DNA of 20,416 nucleotides from Candidatus Atribacter hydrocarboniphilus (GTDB lineage: Bacteria > Atribacterota > Atribacteria > Atribacterales > Atribacteraceae), in assembly GCA_003542295.1 (NCBI GenBank), contig DPKX01000297.1, forward strand, positions 1 to 20,416. Reading direction: 5' to 3'. The notes below the pieces were generated by a model. The model was given only the letters and a program-made list of their open reading frames with translations, was not told where the DNA came from and made no database searches. The position numbers and the translations under genes were made by a program. Position 1 is the stretch's first letter, and each line of letters opens with the position of its first letter. This document shows, in pieces, positions 8,360-16,187 of this stretch.

Positions 8360-8938
8360 TTATTCTAAAAATTCACCCAGTTCGTCTTGAAGCTTTTTTC
8401 TGGCTCGGTGTAAATACGTTTTAACAGTCCCCACTGGAAGACCGGTAACTGTAGAAATTTCATCATAGGATAATCCTTCTAAATGTCGGAGTATGATTAC
8501 TTCTCGGAACTTTATTGGTAGATCGCTGATTGCTTTCTCTAGGCTTGACCTTAATTCTTGATTGAGCAATACATCATCCGGGTTATGGAAGGAGTCTTGA
8601 GGGATAAAATCCTCTAATTCGCTTTCTTCTTCATCCCCAATGGGAGCGGAAAGAGAAAAGAAAAAAATCTTTTTTTTCCGAAAATAATCGCGACAGACAT
8701 TCAAAGCAATTCGGTATATCCAGGTTGAAAATTCATATGAGTCATCGTACTTATTTAAAGCAGAAAAAGCTTTTACAAAGGTATCTTGAGCTAAATCTTC
8801 AGCATCGGGTTTTGAGCGAACCATACGGAAAATATAATTAAAAATTGGTCTTTCATATTTTCTTACTAAGAAACAAAAAATATCCCGATTTCCGTTCAGG
8901 ACTTCAAAAATGATCTCCCGATCGGTTTTCTCTGTCAT
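8360..8938 (-). CDS. ECF-family RNA polymerase sigma factor (RpoE/SigW-like)
   Basis: A 192-residue group 4 sigma factor with only regions 2 and 4. Region 2 covers about residues 13-91, with DAEDLAQDTFVKAF (45-58) and the promoter-melting segment FSTWIYRIALNVCRDYFRKKK (within 70-90). An acidic linker (about 101-122) follows. Region 4 covers about 128-186, with LPIKFREVIILRHLEGLSYDE and the HTH TGLPVGTVKTYLHRAR (165-180). Such factors are usually held at the membrane by a co-transcribed anti-sigma and released by an envelope signal. The next gene downstream is a single-pass membrane protein that fits this role. Start choice: ATG with TAAGG four bases upstream, six bases after the stop of the TPR lipoprotein gene. 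The target regulon is unknown; autoregulation of this operon is plausible, but I found no convincing promoter to support it. Confidence 0.92.
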   Translation of the reverse strand: MTEKTDREIIFEVLNGNRDIFCFLVRKYERPIFNYIFRMVRSKPDAEDLAQDTFVKAFSALNKYDDSYEFSTWIYRIALNVCRDYFRKKKIFFFSLSAPIGDEEESELEDFIPQDSFHNPDDVLLNQELRSSLEKAISDLPIKFREVIILRHLEGLSYDEISTVTGLPVGTVKTYLHRARKKLQDELGEFLE

Positions 8939-8944
8939 TTTGCC

Positions 8945-10141
8945 TTACAGAACCGTATCTTTGAGCAGTTCAATGCGGTATTGAGCGTTTTCTATTAGAG
9001 AAGTTCCATCTGCCCACTTTGCTCCCGGATATTTCCGAATAATGTCCAAATAGACTTGATAAGCATCCGAATAACGACCCAGCCTTTCCAAACAAAGGCC
9101 TTTGTTAAACATGGAAGCCGGGGCAATGAGGATACCATTGTACCAAGTTCCGGCTGGATATTGATTTATTGATTTATCAAATGCTTCTAATGCTTGTTGA
9201 TAATCATCACGTCGATACCATGATGCACCTTCAAAATATTGAGCATCATCAGCAAATTCATCGTTTGGATACTTTTGGACATATTCGGCAAAAAGAGAAG
9301 CTGATCTGTAAAAAAGCTCTAATTTATAGTAACAATGAGCTAAACCATAGATTGATTTTTTCTCGATTTCTCCTCCAAAAATTCTTGCTTGATCATAGGC
9401 AATTGACGCATTTGAATAGGATTCTAATATGTAATAACAATCACCCATTTCATAATAAGCAACTCCAACAAATTCGCTCTGTGGATAATTCTGGATAAGG
9501 TTTTTGTATTCATTTATTGCATCCCACCATTGGCTCAAGCCCTGGCCGAGGCACCGAGCCAGCAAATATTGTCCGTCATCAGCAAATTCATTATCAGGAT
9601 AAATCTGAACCATATCTTTCAGAATAGATATCGATATCTGATAATCTCCTAGATAATATGCTGAGGCTCCTTTTATAAATAAAACGTTGGGAATGAGATT
9701 GCTCCCGGTAAATTTTATTAGATATTCTTCGGATTCAAGAAAGCTTCTTTCATAAAAACTAAGCTGGTAGAGTGATACAAGATACTCGTAATCATTACTA
9801 TCTGACGATAAGGATAGCGTAACACTCCCATCGGGTGATATGGAAACTTCGTTCCCCTTAATCACGTTAACCTTAACTAAAGTACCAGCATATCCTTCGC
9901 AAGAAAAAAAGATGTATTGTGTTCCAGAGGAAATGTTTTCTAAAAGAAAATCACCAGCGTCATTGGTATAAGCAACCTGATCACCCGTTTCTACGCGTAC
10001 GCCTTGCAGAGGACCATTATCTCCAAATACTCTTCCTCGAACAGTGCCTTTTTCTCCGACATTCATTGACATACAACCAGCAAGAACTACTAAAAATAAT
10101 GCGCTTAAAACACTAAGGAGAAAGGGATAGTTTTTCTTCAT
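8945..10141 (-). CDS. Outer-envelope lipoprotein with carboxypeptidase-regulatory-like domain and TPR repeats
   Basis: A 398-residue lipoprotein. The signal peptide ends in a lipobox, LVVLAGC, with C23 as the lipidated residue. Residues about 33-95 form a small beta domain of the carboxypeptidase-regulatory/Dcp-like type (GTVRGRVFGDNGPLQGVRV, then TNDAGDFLLENI). From about 115 to the end there are tetratricopeptide repeats of the YbgF/BamD kind, with recurring IYPDNEFADDGQYLLA, YPQSEFVGVAYYEMGD and YPNDEFADDAQYFEGA units. The repeats suggest a periplasmic or outer-membrane scaffold. Start choice: ATG at 10141 just after AGGAGGAGG; its ATG overlaps the TGA of the preceding TPR gene as ATGA, so translation is coupled. 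A role in envelope assembly or protein docking is likely, but no specific partner can be named. Confidence 0.85.
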   Translation of the reverse strand: MKKNYPFLLSVLSALFLVVLAGCMSMNVGEKGTVRGRVFGDNGPLQGVRVETGDQVAYTNDAGDFLLENISSGTQYIFFSCEGYAGTLVKVNVIKGNEVSISPDGSVTLSLSSDSNDYEYLVSLYQLSFYERSFLESEEYLIKFTGSNLIPNVLFIKGASAYYLGDYQISISILKDMVQIYPDNEFADDGQYLLARCLGQGLSQWWDAINEYKNLIQNYPQSEFVGVAYYEMGDCYYILESYSNASIAYDQARIFGGEIEKKSIYGLAHCYYKLELFYRSASLFAEYVQKYPNDEFADDAQYFEGASWYRRDDYQQALEAFDKSINQYPAGTWYNGILIAPASMFNKGLCLERLGRYSDAYQVYLDIIRKYPGAKWADGTSLIENAQYRIELLKDTVL

Positions 10142-10839
10142 TGAGTTCCTCCTCCTATTTTCTTTAATTCTTTTTCTGCCCACTGATAATAGCTATTATT
10201 TTGGTTAGTATTATCAAGAATATATGTAAAATGTTTTTTAGCCTCTTCTTTGTCTTGTCTCTCGAGATAGTTCATTGCAAGATAATAATGAGCATCAATA
10301 TAATCTGAGTATCTATTCACCAAATTGAGTAAAATTTTTTCGGCTTCTTCTCTTTCCCCTATTTTATAATATACGTAACCAAGATGCAGCAGGTATTGAG
10401 GGTTTTCTAAAGAAATTTCCAAAGCTTTTTGAAGAGCCTCAATGGCTTTCTTCCACTCATTTACTCCTGGTGCAAGGCTTCTATTTTCATAAACATAGGC
10501 CAATCGAAACCAGGCATTATCATCATTAGGATTAAGGCTTAGATACTCTTGGAAAGCTTTGACGGCCTTGCCAGAAATTCGGTAAGCTTGTGACCATTTT
10601 TCTTTTTCTAATAGGATAAGTCCCATTTCGAAATAGGCATCGTGAGGTCGTATATCCTGTTCAGCAGCTTGTTCATACAAGCGATAAGCAGAATCCGCGT
10701 CACCTTGTTGACGAGCTTTTTGGGCTTGAGTAAACAAATCAGCTTCCTGGGCTAATACCAACCCAGTTAAAAATAAAACTAAGCATAACACCAATACCGA
10801 GTTAATTATCCCAATTTTTCTCAACAATGTATACCTCAC
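10138..10839 (-). CDS. Secreted TPR-repeat protein
   Basis: A 233-residue protein with an N-terminal signal peptide (hydrophobic about residues 11-29, probable cleavage after A30 in LVLAQEAD), so it acts outside the cytoplasm. The mature part is almost entirely TPR motifs, for example DADSAYRLYEQAAEQDIRPH, ALEISLENPQYLLHLGYVYY and YIDAHYYLAMNYLERQDKEE, making a superhelical protein-binding scaffold. The GTG start overlaps the TGA of the LptF/LptG gene as GTGA. A TTG four codons further in (10827) has GAGG six bases upstream and is an alternative. Position between an Lpt-type permease and a TPR lipoprotein suggests an envelope-assembly accessory role; function is otherwise unknown. Confidence 0.8.
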   Translation of the reverse strand: MRYTLLRKIGIINSVLVLCLVLFLTGLVLAQEADLFTQAQKARQQGDADSAYRLYEQAAEQDIRPHDAYFEMGLILLEKEKWSQAYRISGKAVKAFQEYLSLNPNDDNAWFRLAYVYENRSLAPGVNEWKKAIEALQKALEISLENPQYLLHLGYVYYKIGEREEAEKILLNLVNRYSDYIDAHYYLAMNYLERQDKEEAKKHFTYILDNTNQNNSYYQWAEKELKKIGGGTQ

Positions 10840-11918
10840 TTTCTCTCAATGCCTAAAAATAGAAACAACCCCATTGAACCAAAAATAATGTTAGGCATCC
10901 AAGCAGCTAACCAGGGTTCCATGATACCACCCCGTCCCAATGAACGAAATATTGATAACATCATATAAAAAACAAAAGATAAGATAACGGTCACTATAAC
11001 ACCTAGTGCTCTTGTATCTCGGCCTCTTTGGATACCGAAAGGCAATCCAATCATAATAAACATTAAAGCTGAAAAAGGAAGAGAATATTTCAAAAAATAA
11101 GCAGTTTCGAATTCATCAACTTGGGCTCCCGATTGCTTCAATATTTCAATCTGTTTGCGTAGCTCTCTTGTTGACATTTCCTCAGGAGCCCGTTGGTTTT
11201 CAAAAAACTCCTGCAGCTCTTCCTTCATATCAATCTCCATCTCATTGAATTCTATTTCCTGCAGAAGATATCCGGTATCATTATATCGATGAACTACTCC
11301 CTCTTTCAACAACCAACGATCTTCCAGCCAAAAAGCACTTTGGGAAGTGATAACATCCGGAAACTCTTTTTGATCCTTTAAATCATAAATAATCACTTTT
11401 TTCATTTCCCAGGTTTCATTGTCCAATTCATTCACATAAAAATATCGGTTTTCAGCATCTCTAAAAAAAACATTTTGTTGGATTTTCGGTGGTCCTTTTT
11501 TATAAACATACTCACGCATTAGCACCTGTGCTTTATGATTCGACTCAGGAACTATGATATCATTAAAGCAATAAGAACCAATACTAACTAAAATCGAGAC
11601 TATCAAATAGGGAAGCAGTATCCTTTTTAAACTAACACCGCATGCTTCAATGGCTACCATCTCGCTTTCTCTCCCCAGTCTTCCTAAATGAAGTTCAGAA
11701 GCTAAAAGATAAGAGATCGGGAAAGTAAGTACCATTTGGGCGGGGATATACAATAACAATATTTCTAATGTAATTAAGAGAGGAACTTGTTTATTGACAA
11801 AAAAGTCAGCAAGTTCAAACAAAATTCCCACCAACATAACAATGGTTACTGCACCTACCCAGGTAAACATGCCAGTGAGACTTTCACGGGCTATATAGCG
11901 ATCCATAATTTTAATCAT
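10836..11918 (-). CDS. LptF/LptG family permease (lipopolysaccharide export system)
   Basis: A 360-residue inner-membrane protein of the LptF/LptG (YjgP/YjgQ) family, matching family length. It begins MIKIMDRYIARESL, the usual short cytoplasmic lead. Three membrane segments follow (about 16-38, 50-72 and 97-118). A large periplasmic beta-jellyroll region (about 125-265) includes FFRDAENRYFYVNELD and WEMKKVIIYDL, and three C-terminal membrane segments follow (about 270-295, 302-322 and 335-356). LptF and LptG pair with the LptB ATPase to extract lipopolysaccharide and pass it to LptC/LptA. Only one copy is in the window and no lptB is adjacent, so LptF versus LptG cannot be decided. It is the first gene of the tight cluster running down to 6888. 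No strong ribosome site precedes the ATG; the ATG at codon 5 is an alternative. Confidence 0.88.
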   Translation of the reverse strand: MIKIMDRYIARESLTGMFTWVGAVTIVMLVGILFELADFFVNKQVPLLITLEILLLYIPAQMVLTFPISYLLASELHLGRLGRESEMVAIEACGVSLKRILLPYLIVSILVSIGSYCFNDIIVPESNHKAQVLMREYVYKKGPPKIQQNVFFRDAENRYFYVNELDNETWEMKKVIIYDLKDQKEFPDVITSQSAFWLEDRWLLKEGVVHRYNDTGYLLQEIEFNEMEIDMKEELQEFFENQRAPEEMSTRELRKQIEILKQSGAQVDEFETAYFLKYSLPFSALMFIMIGLPFGIQRGRDTRALGVIVTVILSFVFYMMLSIFRSLGRGGIMEPWLAAWMPNIIFGSMGLFLFLGIERK

Positions 11919-12411
11919 CAGTTTTTTGCCACCTATTTCGATTGGATTTAATGGGGTAATCTTTTATGGCCAGATCATCATCTTTCCTTGCAGATTGAGT
12001 TAACAACGTGTGGATCACAATCTCCCATGGTAAAAAGAAATTAAAACTTTTTTATCCTTATGAAATAGCAAATTAAACGAATGTTCCAAATACAGAGAGT
12101 AATTTTCTCAGCAACTTATTGTATCTTTTTTAAAGGGATTTGTCAGCAAAAAGGCATAAACCTAATAGCTCCTAATACCCATAGCTCTTCTATCTGGTTC
12201 CTTTTTGTTCAATTTTTAATATTACCGCATATCGATTTAATAAAGCTAAATCCCTCTGATAGATCCGCTATAAGGAAGAGATAATGAAATGTTTTGGGTT
12301 TTTCTCTTGTTTTTTTTAGCAACTTCAATTTCAACCATCCAATATGCTTATAAATTTATCAAAAAAAATTTCATTTCACTTAATCGTTGCTTAAATTTTC
12401 TGAGTAGGCTT
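11919..12411. other. Gene-poor gap of about 490 bases with a doubtful 49-codon ORF
   Basis: The stretch lies between the LptF/LptG gene (its promoter should be here, reading left) and the end of the chromate transporter pair. I found no convincing promoter hexamer pair, RNA gene or recognisable protein remnant. The one item of note is a plus-strand ORF at 12289-12438 (49 residues, starting MFWVFLLFFLATSIST) with AGGAAGAG eight bases upstream. It would encode a short membrane helix plus a basic tail, and it overlaps the antisense end of the chrA gene by 27 bases. I do not trust it as a gene without conservation data. Confidence 0.4.
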
Positions 12412-12933
12412 CTATCGGTAATAAAACATTCCGGCTAATCCGGCTAAAATCAGCATAAAAATTGGATCGATTATATTTTTCCAAACCAGGATAAAGGAAA
12501 CCGCACTTAAACCCACAGCAAACCAGTCTATGATTCCATTTTGAGCAATCGAATAACCAGCTAATGACATAAGTGCTATGACCGAAGGCCGAAGTCCTTT
12601 CATTATTTTCTGAACTTTATCATTACCTTCAAACGCACTTAAAAACTTAGAAATAAATAAAATAAAACCAATTGAGGGGAGACAAAAGCTTCCGGTAGCA
12701 ATCGCTGCACCAAATACTCCTCCGATTTTATATCCAACAAAAGTAGCAGAATTAATAGCAATTGGACCTGGGGTAAGCTCGGAGAGTGTAACTAAATCCA
12801 GAAATTGGGTGGTGGTTAACCATTGATAGGTATCAACAATTTCTTTCTGGATCAAAGGAAGAACGGCTATCCCTCCTCCAAAAGCTAAAAAGCCGATACG
12901 AACAAAAGCTAAAAAAAGATGAAAGTAAATCAA
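12412..12933 (-). CDS. chrA: Chromate transporter (CHR) half-domain protein, second subunit
   Basis: A 174-residue membrane protein carrying a single CHR domain. Hallmarks are VRIGFLAFGGGIAVLPLIQ near the N-terminus, then LSELTPGPIAINSATFVGYK, followed by several hydrophobic segments. Short-chain CHR proteins occur as adjacent pairs acting together, replacing one long fused ChrA; they belong to the CHR family linked to chromate export, but many may move other anions. Start choice: TTG at 12933, which overlaps the TGA of the first subunit (TTGA) and has GAGG five bases upstream. The frame could extend to a TTG at 12978, but that would lie inside the first subunit without a ribosome site and make the N-terminus unusually long. 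Confidence 0.85.
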   Translation of the reverse strand: MIYFHLFLAFVRIGFLAFGGGIAVLPLIQKEIVDTYQWLTTTQFLDLVTLSELTPGPIAINSATFVGYKIGGVFGAAIATGSFCLPSIGFILFISKFLSAFEGNDKVQKIMKGLRPSVIALMSLAGYSIAQNGIIDWFAVGLSAVSFILVWKNIIDPIFMLILAGLAGMFYYR

Positions 12934-13478
12934 GATTTCCTCACTAAACCGGTTAGCGCTCCAATTAAAATAATCCAAAATGGATGAAAATCAAAGACCA
13001 AGACTAAAACAAAAAGGACGCCGGACAAGATAAGATCGAAACGTTGCTTGAAGGCTCTTTTTGCAATTGAAAAAATACCAGTTGCAATGAGTGCGACAAT
13101 AGCTGGTGTTGCTCCTCGAAAAAACCTTTGTACCAAGACTAAGTCGCCATAATGAAATAAAAGAGTTGCTGCCAAAATCATTATTATAAATGAAGGAATA
13201 ACCGAACCTAAAATTGCTACCAATAATCCTGGAAACCCAGCAAGCCGGTTCCCTACTAAACCAGCAGTATTAACAGCAATAGCTCCTGGAAAGCTTTGAG
13301 CTATTGATAAAATGTTTATAAAATCATCGTCGTTCATGAGTTCTTTTTTTTGAACCAATTCTCTCTGAATCAAAGGAACCATTGCATACCCCCCTCCCCA
13401 GGTAAAAGCTCCAATTCGGAAAAAACTTACGAATAAAATCCAAAGTATTCCTTTTTTTCGCTTTATCAAAACATCCAT
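12930..13478 (-). CDS. chrA: Chromate transporter (CHR) half-domain protein, first subunit
   Basis: A 182-residue integral membrane protein with one CHR domain: FFRIGAFTWGGGYAMVPLIQ near residues 19-38, then SIAQSFPGAIAVNTAGLVGN, then hydrophobic segments ending in a basic tail. It is the upstream partner of the short-chain CHR pair; the two genes overlap by four bases, which argues for balanced synthesis of a heterodimer. Start choice: ATG at 13478 with GGAG six bases upstream; extending to 13544 would add 22 residues lacking a ribosome site and would run into the divergent YigZ gene. Substrate is inferred only from the family name; chromate, sulfate or another oxyanion are all possible. Confidence 0.87.
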   Translation of the reverse strand: MDVLIKRKKGILWILFVSFFRIGAFTWGGGYAMVPLIQRELVQKKELMNDDDFINILSIAQSFPGAIAVNTAGLVGNRLAGFPGLLVAILGSVIPSFIIMILAATLLFHYGDLVLVQRFFRGATPAIVALIATGIFSIAKRAFKQRFDLILSGVLFVLVLVFDFHPFWIILIGALTGLVRKS

Positions 13479-13526
13479 AGCCTTCTCCGCAAAAATATTG
13501 AAAGTATGATACCATTTATCTTGGCC

Positions 13527-14159
13527 ATGGAAAAGGAAATTCATACATATCTAACAATTGAAAATGAATGTGTCTCTGAGCTGGTTATTAAACGGTCAAG
13601 ATTTATTGCTCATAGTTTTTCAGTAACCTACCAAGAAATGGTTCGAGAAAAAGTACTAAAGATTCAATCTCTCTATCCCAACGCCAGTCACTGGTGTTAT
13701 GCTTGGCGGATTGGCTATAACCCGCCACTTGATTTTTTTACTGATGCTGGCGAACCACATGGTACAGCCGGTCGTCCAATTTTAGGGTCAATTTTAACTC
13801 GCAACCTTACCAATCTTCTGGTTGTCGTCACTCGATATTTTGGTGGAAAAAAGTTAGGGGTTCGAGGTCTTATTAATGCCTATCAGCAAGCTGCTGAAAT
13901 GGTTTTAGAAAACTCTGGTATTATAGAAATGGAGCTTCTGGCTGAATTCATTCTTACAGTCAATCCGACCTGTTTTCAGTTGATGGTCAATCAGCTCATT
14001 TATTTCTGTCGGGGTAAAAAATACCTTGATTTAAACCCTAATCTTGGCGAAATTCGATTTCGAGTACCTTTAAACAGGCTCAACAAAACTCTTGATTTTC
14101 TTGAATTAAAAAAGAAAGAGGAATGCCTGCTTAATTGGGAAAGTCGCAATGTTCAATAG
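13527..14159 (+). CDS. yigZ: YigZ/IMPACT family (UPF0029) protein
   Basis: A 210-residue cytoplasmic protein matching bacterial YigZ/YvyE in length and order. The N-terminal UPF0029/IMPACT domain holds VIKRSRFIAHSF (about residues 20-31), HWCYAWRIG, the signature DAGEPHGTAGRPIL, and VVVTRYFGGKKLGVRGLINA. A smaller C-terminal ferredoxin-like domain follows (about 135-205). The eukaryotic relative IMPACT regulates translation; in bacteria the biochemical role is not settled. It is transcribed divergently from the chrA pair with about 48 bases between starts, and converges on the histidine kinase gene. Neither the ATG at 13527 nor the ATG seven codons upstream (13506) has a clear ribosome site; 13527 fits homologue length better. 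Confidence 0.88.
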   Translation: MEKEIHTYLTIENECVSELVIKRSRFIAHSFSVTYQEMVREKVLKIQSLYPNASHWCYAWRIGYNPPLDFFTDAGEPHGTAGRPILGSILTRNLTNLLVVVTRYFGGKKLGVRGLINAYQQAAEMVLENSGIIEMELLAEFILTVNPTCFQLMVNQLIYFCRGKKYLDLNPNLGEIRFRVPLNRLNKTLDFLELKKKEECLLNWESRNVQ

Positions 14160-14187
14160 GTTAATATAGGAAAAAACAAAAATTCAG

Positions 14188-15477
14188 CTACTCACAATCG
14201 GATACATCGTTTTGATTTGAAGAAAAAACAACCGAAACCCGTAATCCAGGACCTGGCGTCGCATTTTCAAAAAACAGTTTCCAACCAGATTTTTCAGCAA
14301 CTTCCAAAGCTAAAGAAAGACCAACTCCCCATCCTGGTTTTTCAACAGCATTGCGACCTCGAAGAAACCGCTCTCCCAGTCGATTTTGGATTTCTGCAGG
14401 AATCCCAGGGCCATAATCTCTAATGGCTATGCTCCTTTCATCAATAGTAATATCAATCTGCTCCTTAGAATATTTCAGGGCATTGTCCAATAAAACATCC
14501 ATTAGAATTTTTAAATGGTCAATTGAAATTTTAAGATGAGGTGATGCGCTAACCAAGAGGCGAAATAGTCTCTGAGGATTCTTTTTCTGCCATTGCTCGA
14601 CCATTGTTTTTACAACTTCTTCCAGGGCAATATCTGTCATTTCAGTGGTTTGACCGGCACGACTTAGAGAAAGCAAATTTTCAGTTAATTCTTTCATCTC
14701 CTGCGCCGTCTTTTCTATGGCATCAATTGCTTCCCTGCGTACTTTTGGATTTTCATCTCCCCACCTCTGAAGCATTTGAATATAACCAATAATTGAACTT
14801 AAAGGGGTTCTTAGTTGGTGAGAAACGTTGGAAACAAACCTTTTCTGAATTAAATATCCTTGTTCAAATGAATGCAACATTTTATTGAGTGCTAACTTTA
14901 ATTCTTCTATTTCATCCAAGGTTGAGGAAACAGTAAAACGGGAAGATAAATTTTCGGAACTCATTTTATAAAGAGCTCGGTTCAATTCCCGTAAAGGCCT
15001 TAACCAGTATTCAGTTAAAAAATAGCCAATAAATAACACTAAACCCGCTAATAGGGGTATTAAATACCAGACTACTATTCGAATTCGCTCTAAAGAACGA
15101 ATCGAGGTACTAACATTTTTCCCTAATAAATATTTTTCTCCAGATCGCTCAATTGAAATAAAAAGAAAATGTTCTCCGTCCCTCTCAACCATACCCTCTT
15201 TCCATAATCGTGGATCGAGATCCCAGGGGTTTTGTACAACTCTAAGGATCTGATTGTCCCAGGTCCCAACTAGAAAATCACCAGGAAATGCCCTTCCACG
15301 CGCCATCAAACCATGCATCATCCTCATGCCACCCGCTTGAGAGCGACGGATAATATCTTCTTCTTCTGAAGCTAATATACTTCTTCGAGAAAAATCGTAT
15401 AAAACCGAAAATACCATTAAGGTCAAAGCAAACAAGCAAATAAAATTAAACAATGTCATACGTACTGAAAGTTTCAT
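14188..15477 (-). CDS. Membrane sensor histidine kinase with Met-rich extracytoplasmic loop
   Basis: A 429-residue two-component sensor. Two membrane segments (about 8-28 and 134-155) bracket an extracytoplasmic domain of about 105 residues, followed by a HAMP linker (about 156-208). The HisKA domain contains FVSNVSHQLRTPLSSIIGY, with H220 as the phosphorylated histidine. The ATPase domain shows the N box (DNALKYS, N332), G1 (DYGPGIP, 354-360) and G2 (GWGVGLSL, 382-389). The periplasmic loop begins with a Met/His-rich patch, GGMRMMHGLMARG (49-61), which could bind a soft metal. It starts seven bases after the response-regulator stop and is the last gene of the ZIP-regulator-kinase operon, so a metal signal is a reasonable inference. 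Confidence 0.9.
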   Translation of the reverse strand: MKLSVRMTLFNFICLFALTLMVFSVLYDFSRRSILASEEEDIIRRSQAGGMRMMHGLMARGRAFPGDFLVGTWDNQILRVVQNPWDLDPRLWKEGMVERDGEHFLFISIERSGEKYLLGKNVSTSIRSLERIRIVVWYLIPLLAGLVLFIGYFLTEYWLRPLRELNRALYKMSSENLSSRFTVSSTLDEIEELKLALNKMLHSFEQGYLIQKRFVSNVSHQLRTPLSSIIGYIQMLQRWGDENPKVRREAIDAIEKTAQEMKELTENLLSLSRAGQTTEMTDIALEEVVKTMVEQWQKKNPQRLFRLLVSASPHLKISIDHLKILMDVLLDNALKYSKEQIDITIDERSIAIRDYGPGIPAEIQNRLGERFLRGRNAVEKPGWGVGLSLALEVAEKSGWKLFFENATPGPGLRVSVVFSSNQNDVSDCE

Positions 15478-15484
15478 TTTTGGC

Positions 15485-16183
15485 TCAGTCCTTCACAAAG
15501 GTATAACCAACTCCTCGAACGGTTTTAATTCTTTTCCCCTCTCCACCCAACTTTTTTCTGAGATAGTTCACATAGACTTCAACAACTCCAGGGGTTCCAA
15601 AAAAATCTGTTCCCCAGACGTTTTGCAAAATTTTCTCTCTAGACAGAACAATGCCTATGTTGCGGGCTAAAAAAAGGAGTAAGTCAAATTCGGTTTTGGT
15701 TAAGATAATTTCCTGGTTTCCAACATGAACTTGATAGGATTGGGGATCAATGTGCAAATTTCCAATTTGAAAAGCCACTCTGGCGGTATGTCCAGCCCGT
15801 CGAAGTAAAGCATTTATTCGAGCCAAAAGCTCTTCAATTGCAAAAGGCTTAACTAAATAATCGTCCGCGCCCGACTGCAACCCCCTCACCCGATCATCAA
15901 TTTCTCCTCTGGCAGTTAGCATCAGAATGAGAACCGTTTCCGAAAGGAGGCGTATCCTTTTTGCAACCTCCCAACCATCAATATCGGGAAGCATAATATC
16001 TAAAATTATCAAATCGGGCTGGAAAGAATAAAAATCTTCAACTGCCACTTCACCCATACTTGAAAGATGAATGAGAAATCCTTCATGTTTAAGTTCCAGC
16101 TCTAATAATCGAGAAATCTTCGGATCATCTTCAACAATTAAAACCCGAGCTCCTTTTTTGGATTTTTCATTTAGACTTTCCAT
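15485..16183 (-). CDS. OmpR/PhoB-family response regulator
   Basis: A 232-residue regulator: receiver domain (about 13-125) with the acidic pair E18/D19-D20, phosphoacceptor D62 in IILDIMLPDIDG, the switch threonine in LMLTARGE and the conserved lysine in YLVKPF. A winged-helix DNA-binding domain follows (about 135-230), including EIILTKTEFDLLLFLARN and VEVYVNYLRKKLG, then the family ending KTVRGVGYTF. It is phosphorylated by the kinase encoded seven bases downstream and presumably binds a promoter near the ZIP gene, which ends four bases before this ATG. The ATG lacks a strong ribosome site, suggesting coupling to ZIP translation. Confidence 0.93.
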   Translation of the reverse strand: MESLNEKSKKGARVLIVEDDPKISRLLELELKHEGFLIHLSSMGEVAVEDFYSFQPDLIILDIMLPDIDGWEVAKRIRLLSETVLILMLTARGEIDDRVRGLQSGADDYLVKPFAIEELLARINALLRRAGHTARVAFQIGNLHIDPQSYQVHVGNQEIILTKTEFDLLLFLARNIGIVLSREKILQNVWGTDFFGTPGVVEVYVNYLRKKLGGEGKRIKTVRGVGYTFVKD

Positions 16184-16187
16184 TTTT

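Noticed and set aside
11991..12032. AGATTG/CAATCT inverted repeat and the 9-mer AACGTGTGG shared with about 1465
   Set aside because: Arms are only six bases with a long spacer, and a single shared 9-mer is not evidence for a repeat family.
12081..12284. 67-codon plus-strand ORF in the gap before chrA
   Set aside because: No ribosome site, no recognisable motif, and a composition typical of random AT-rich DNA.
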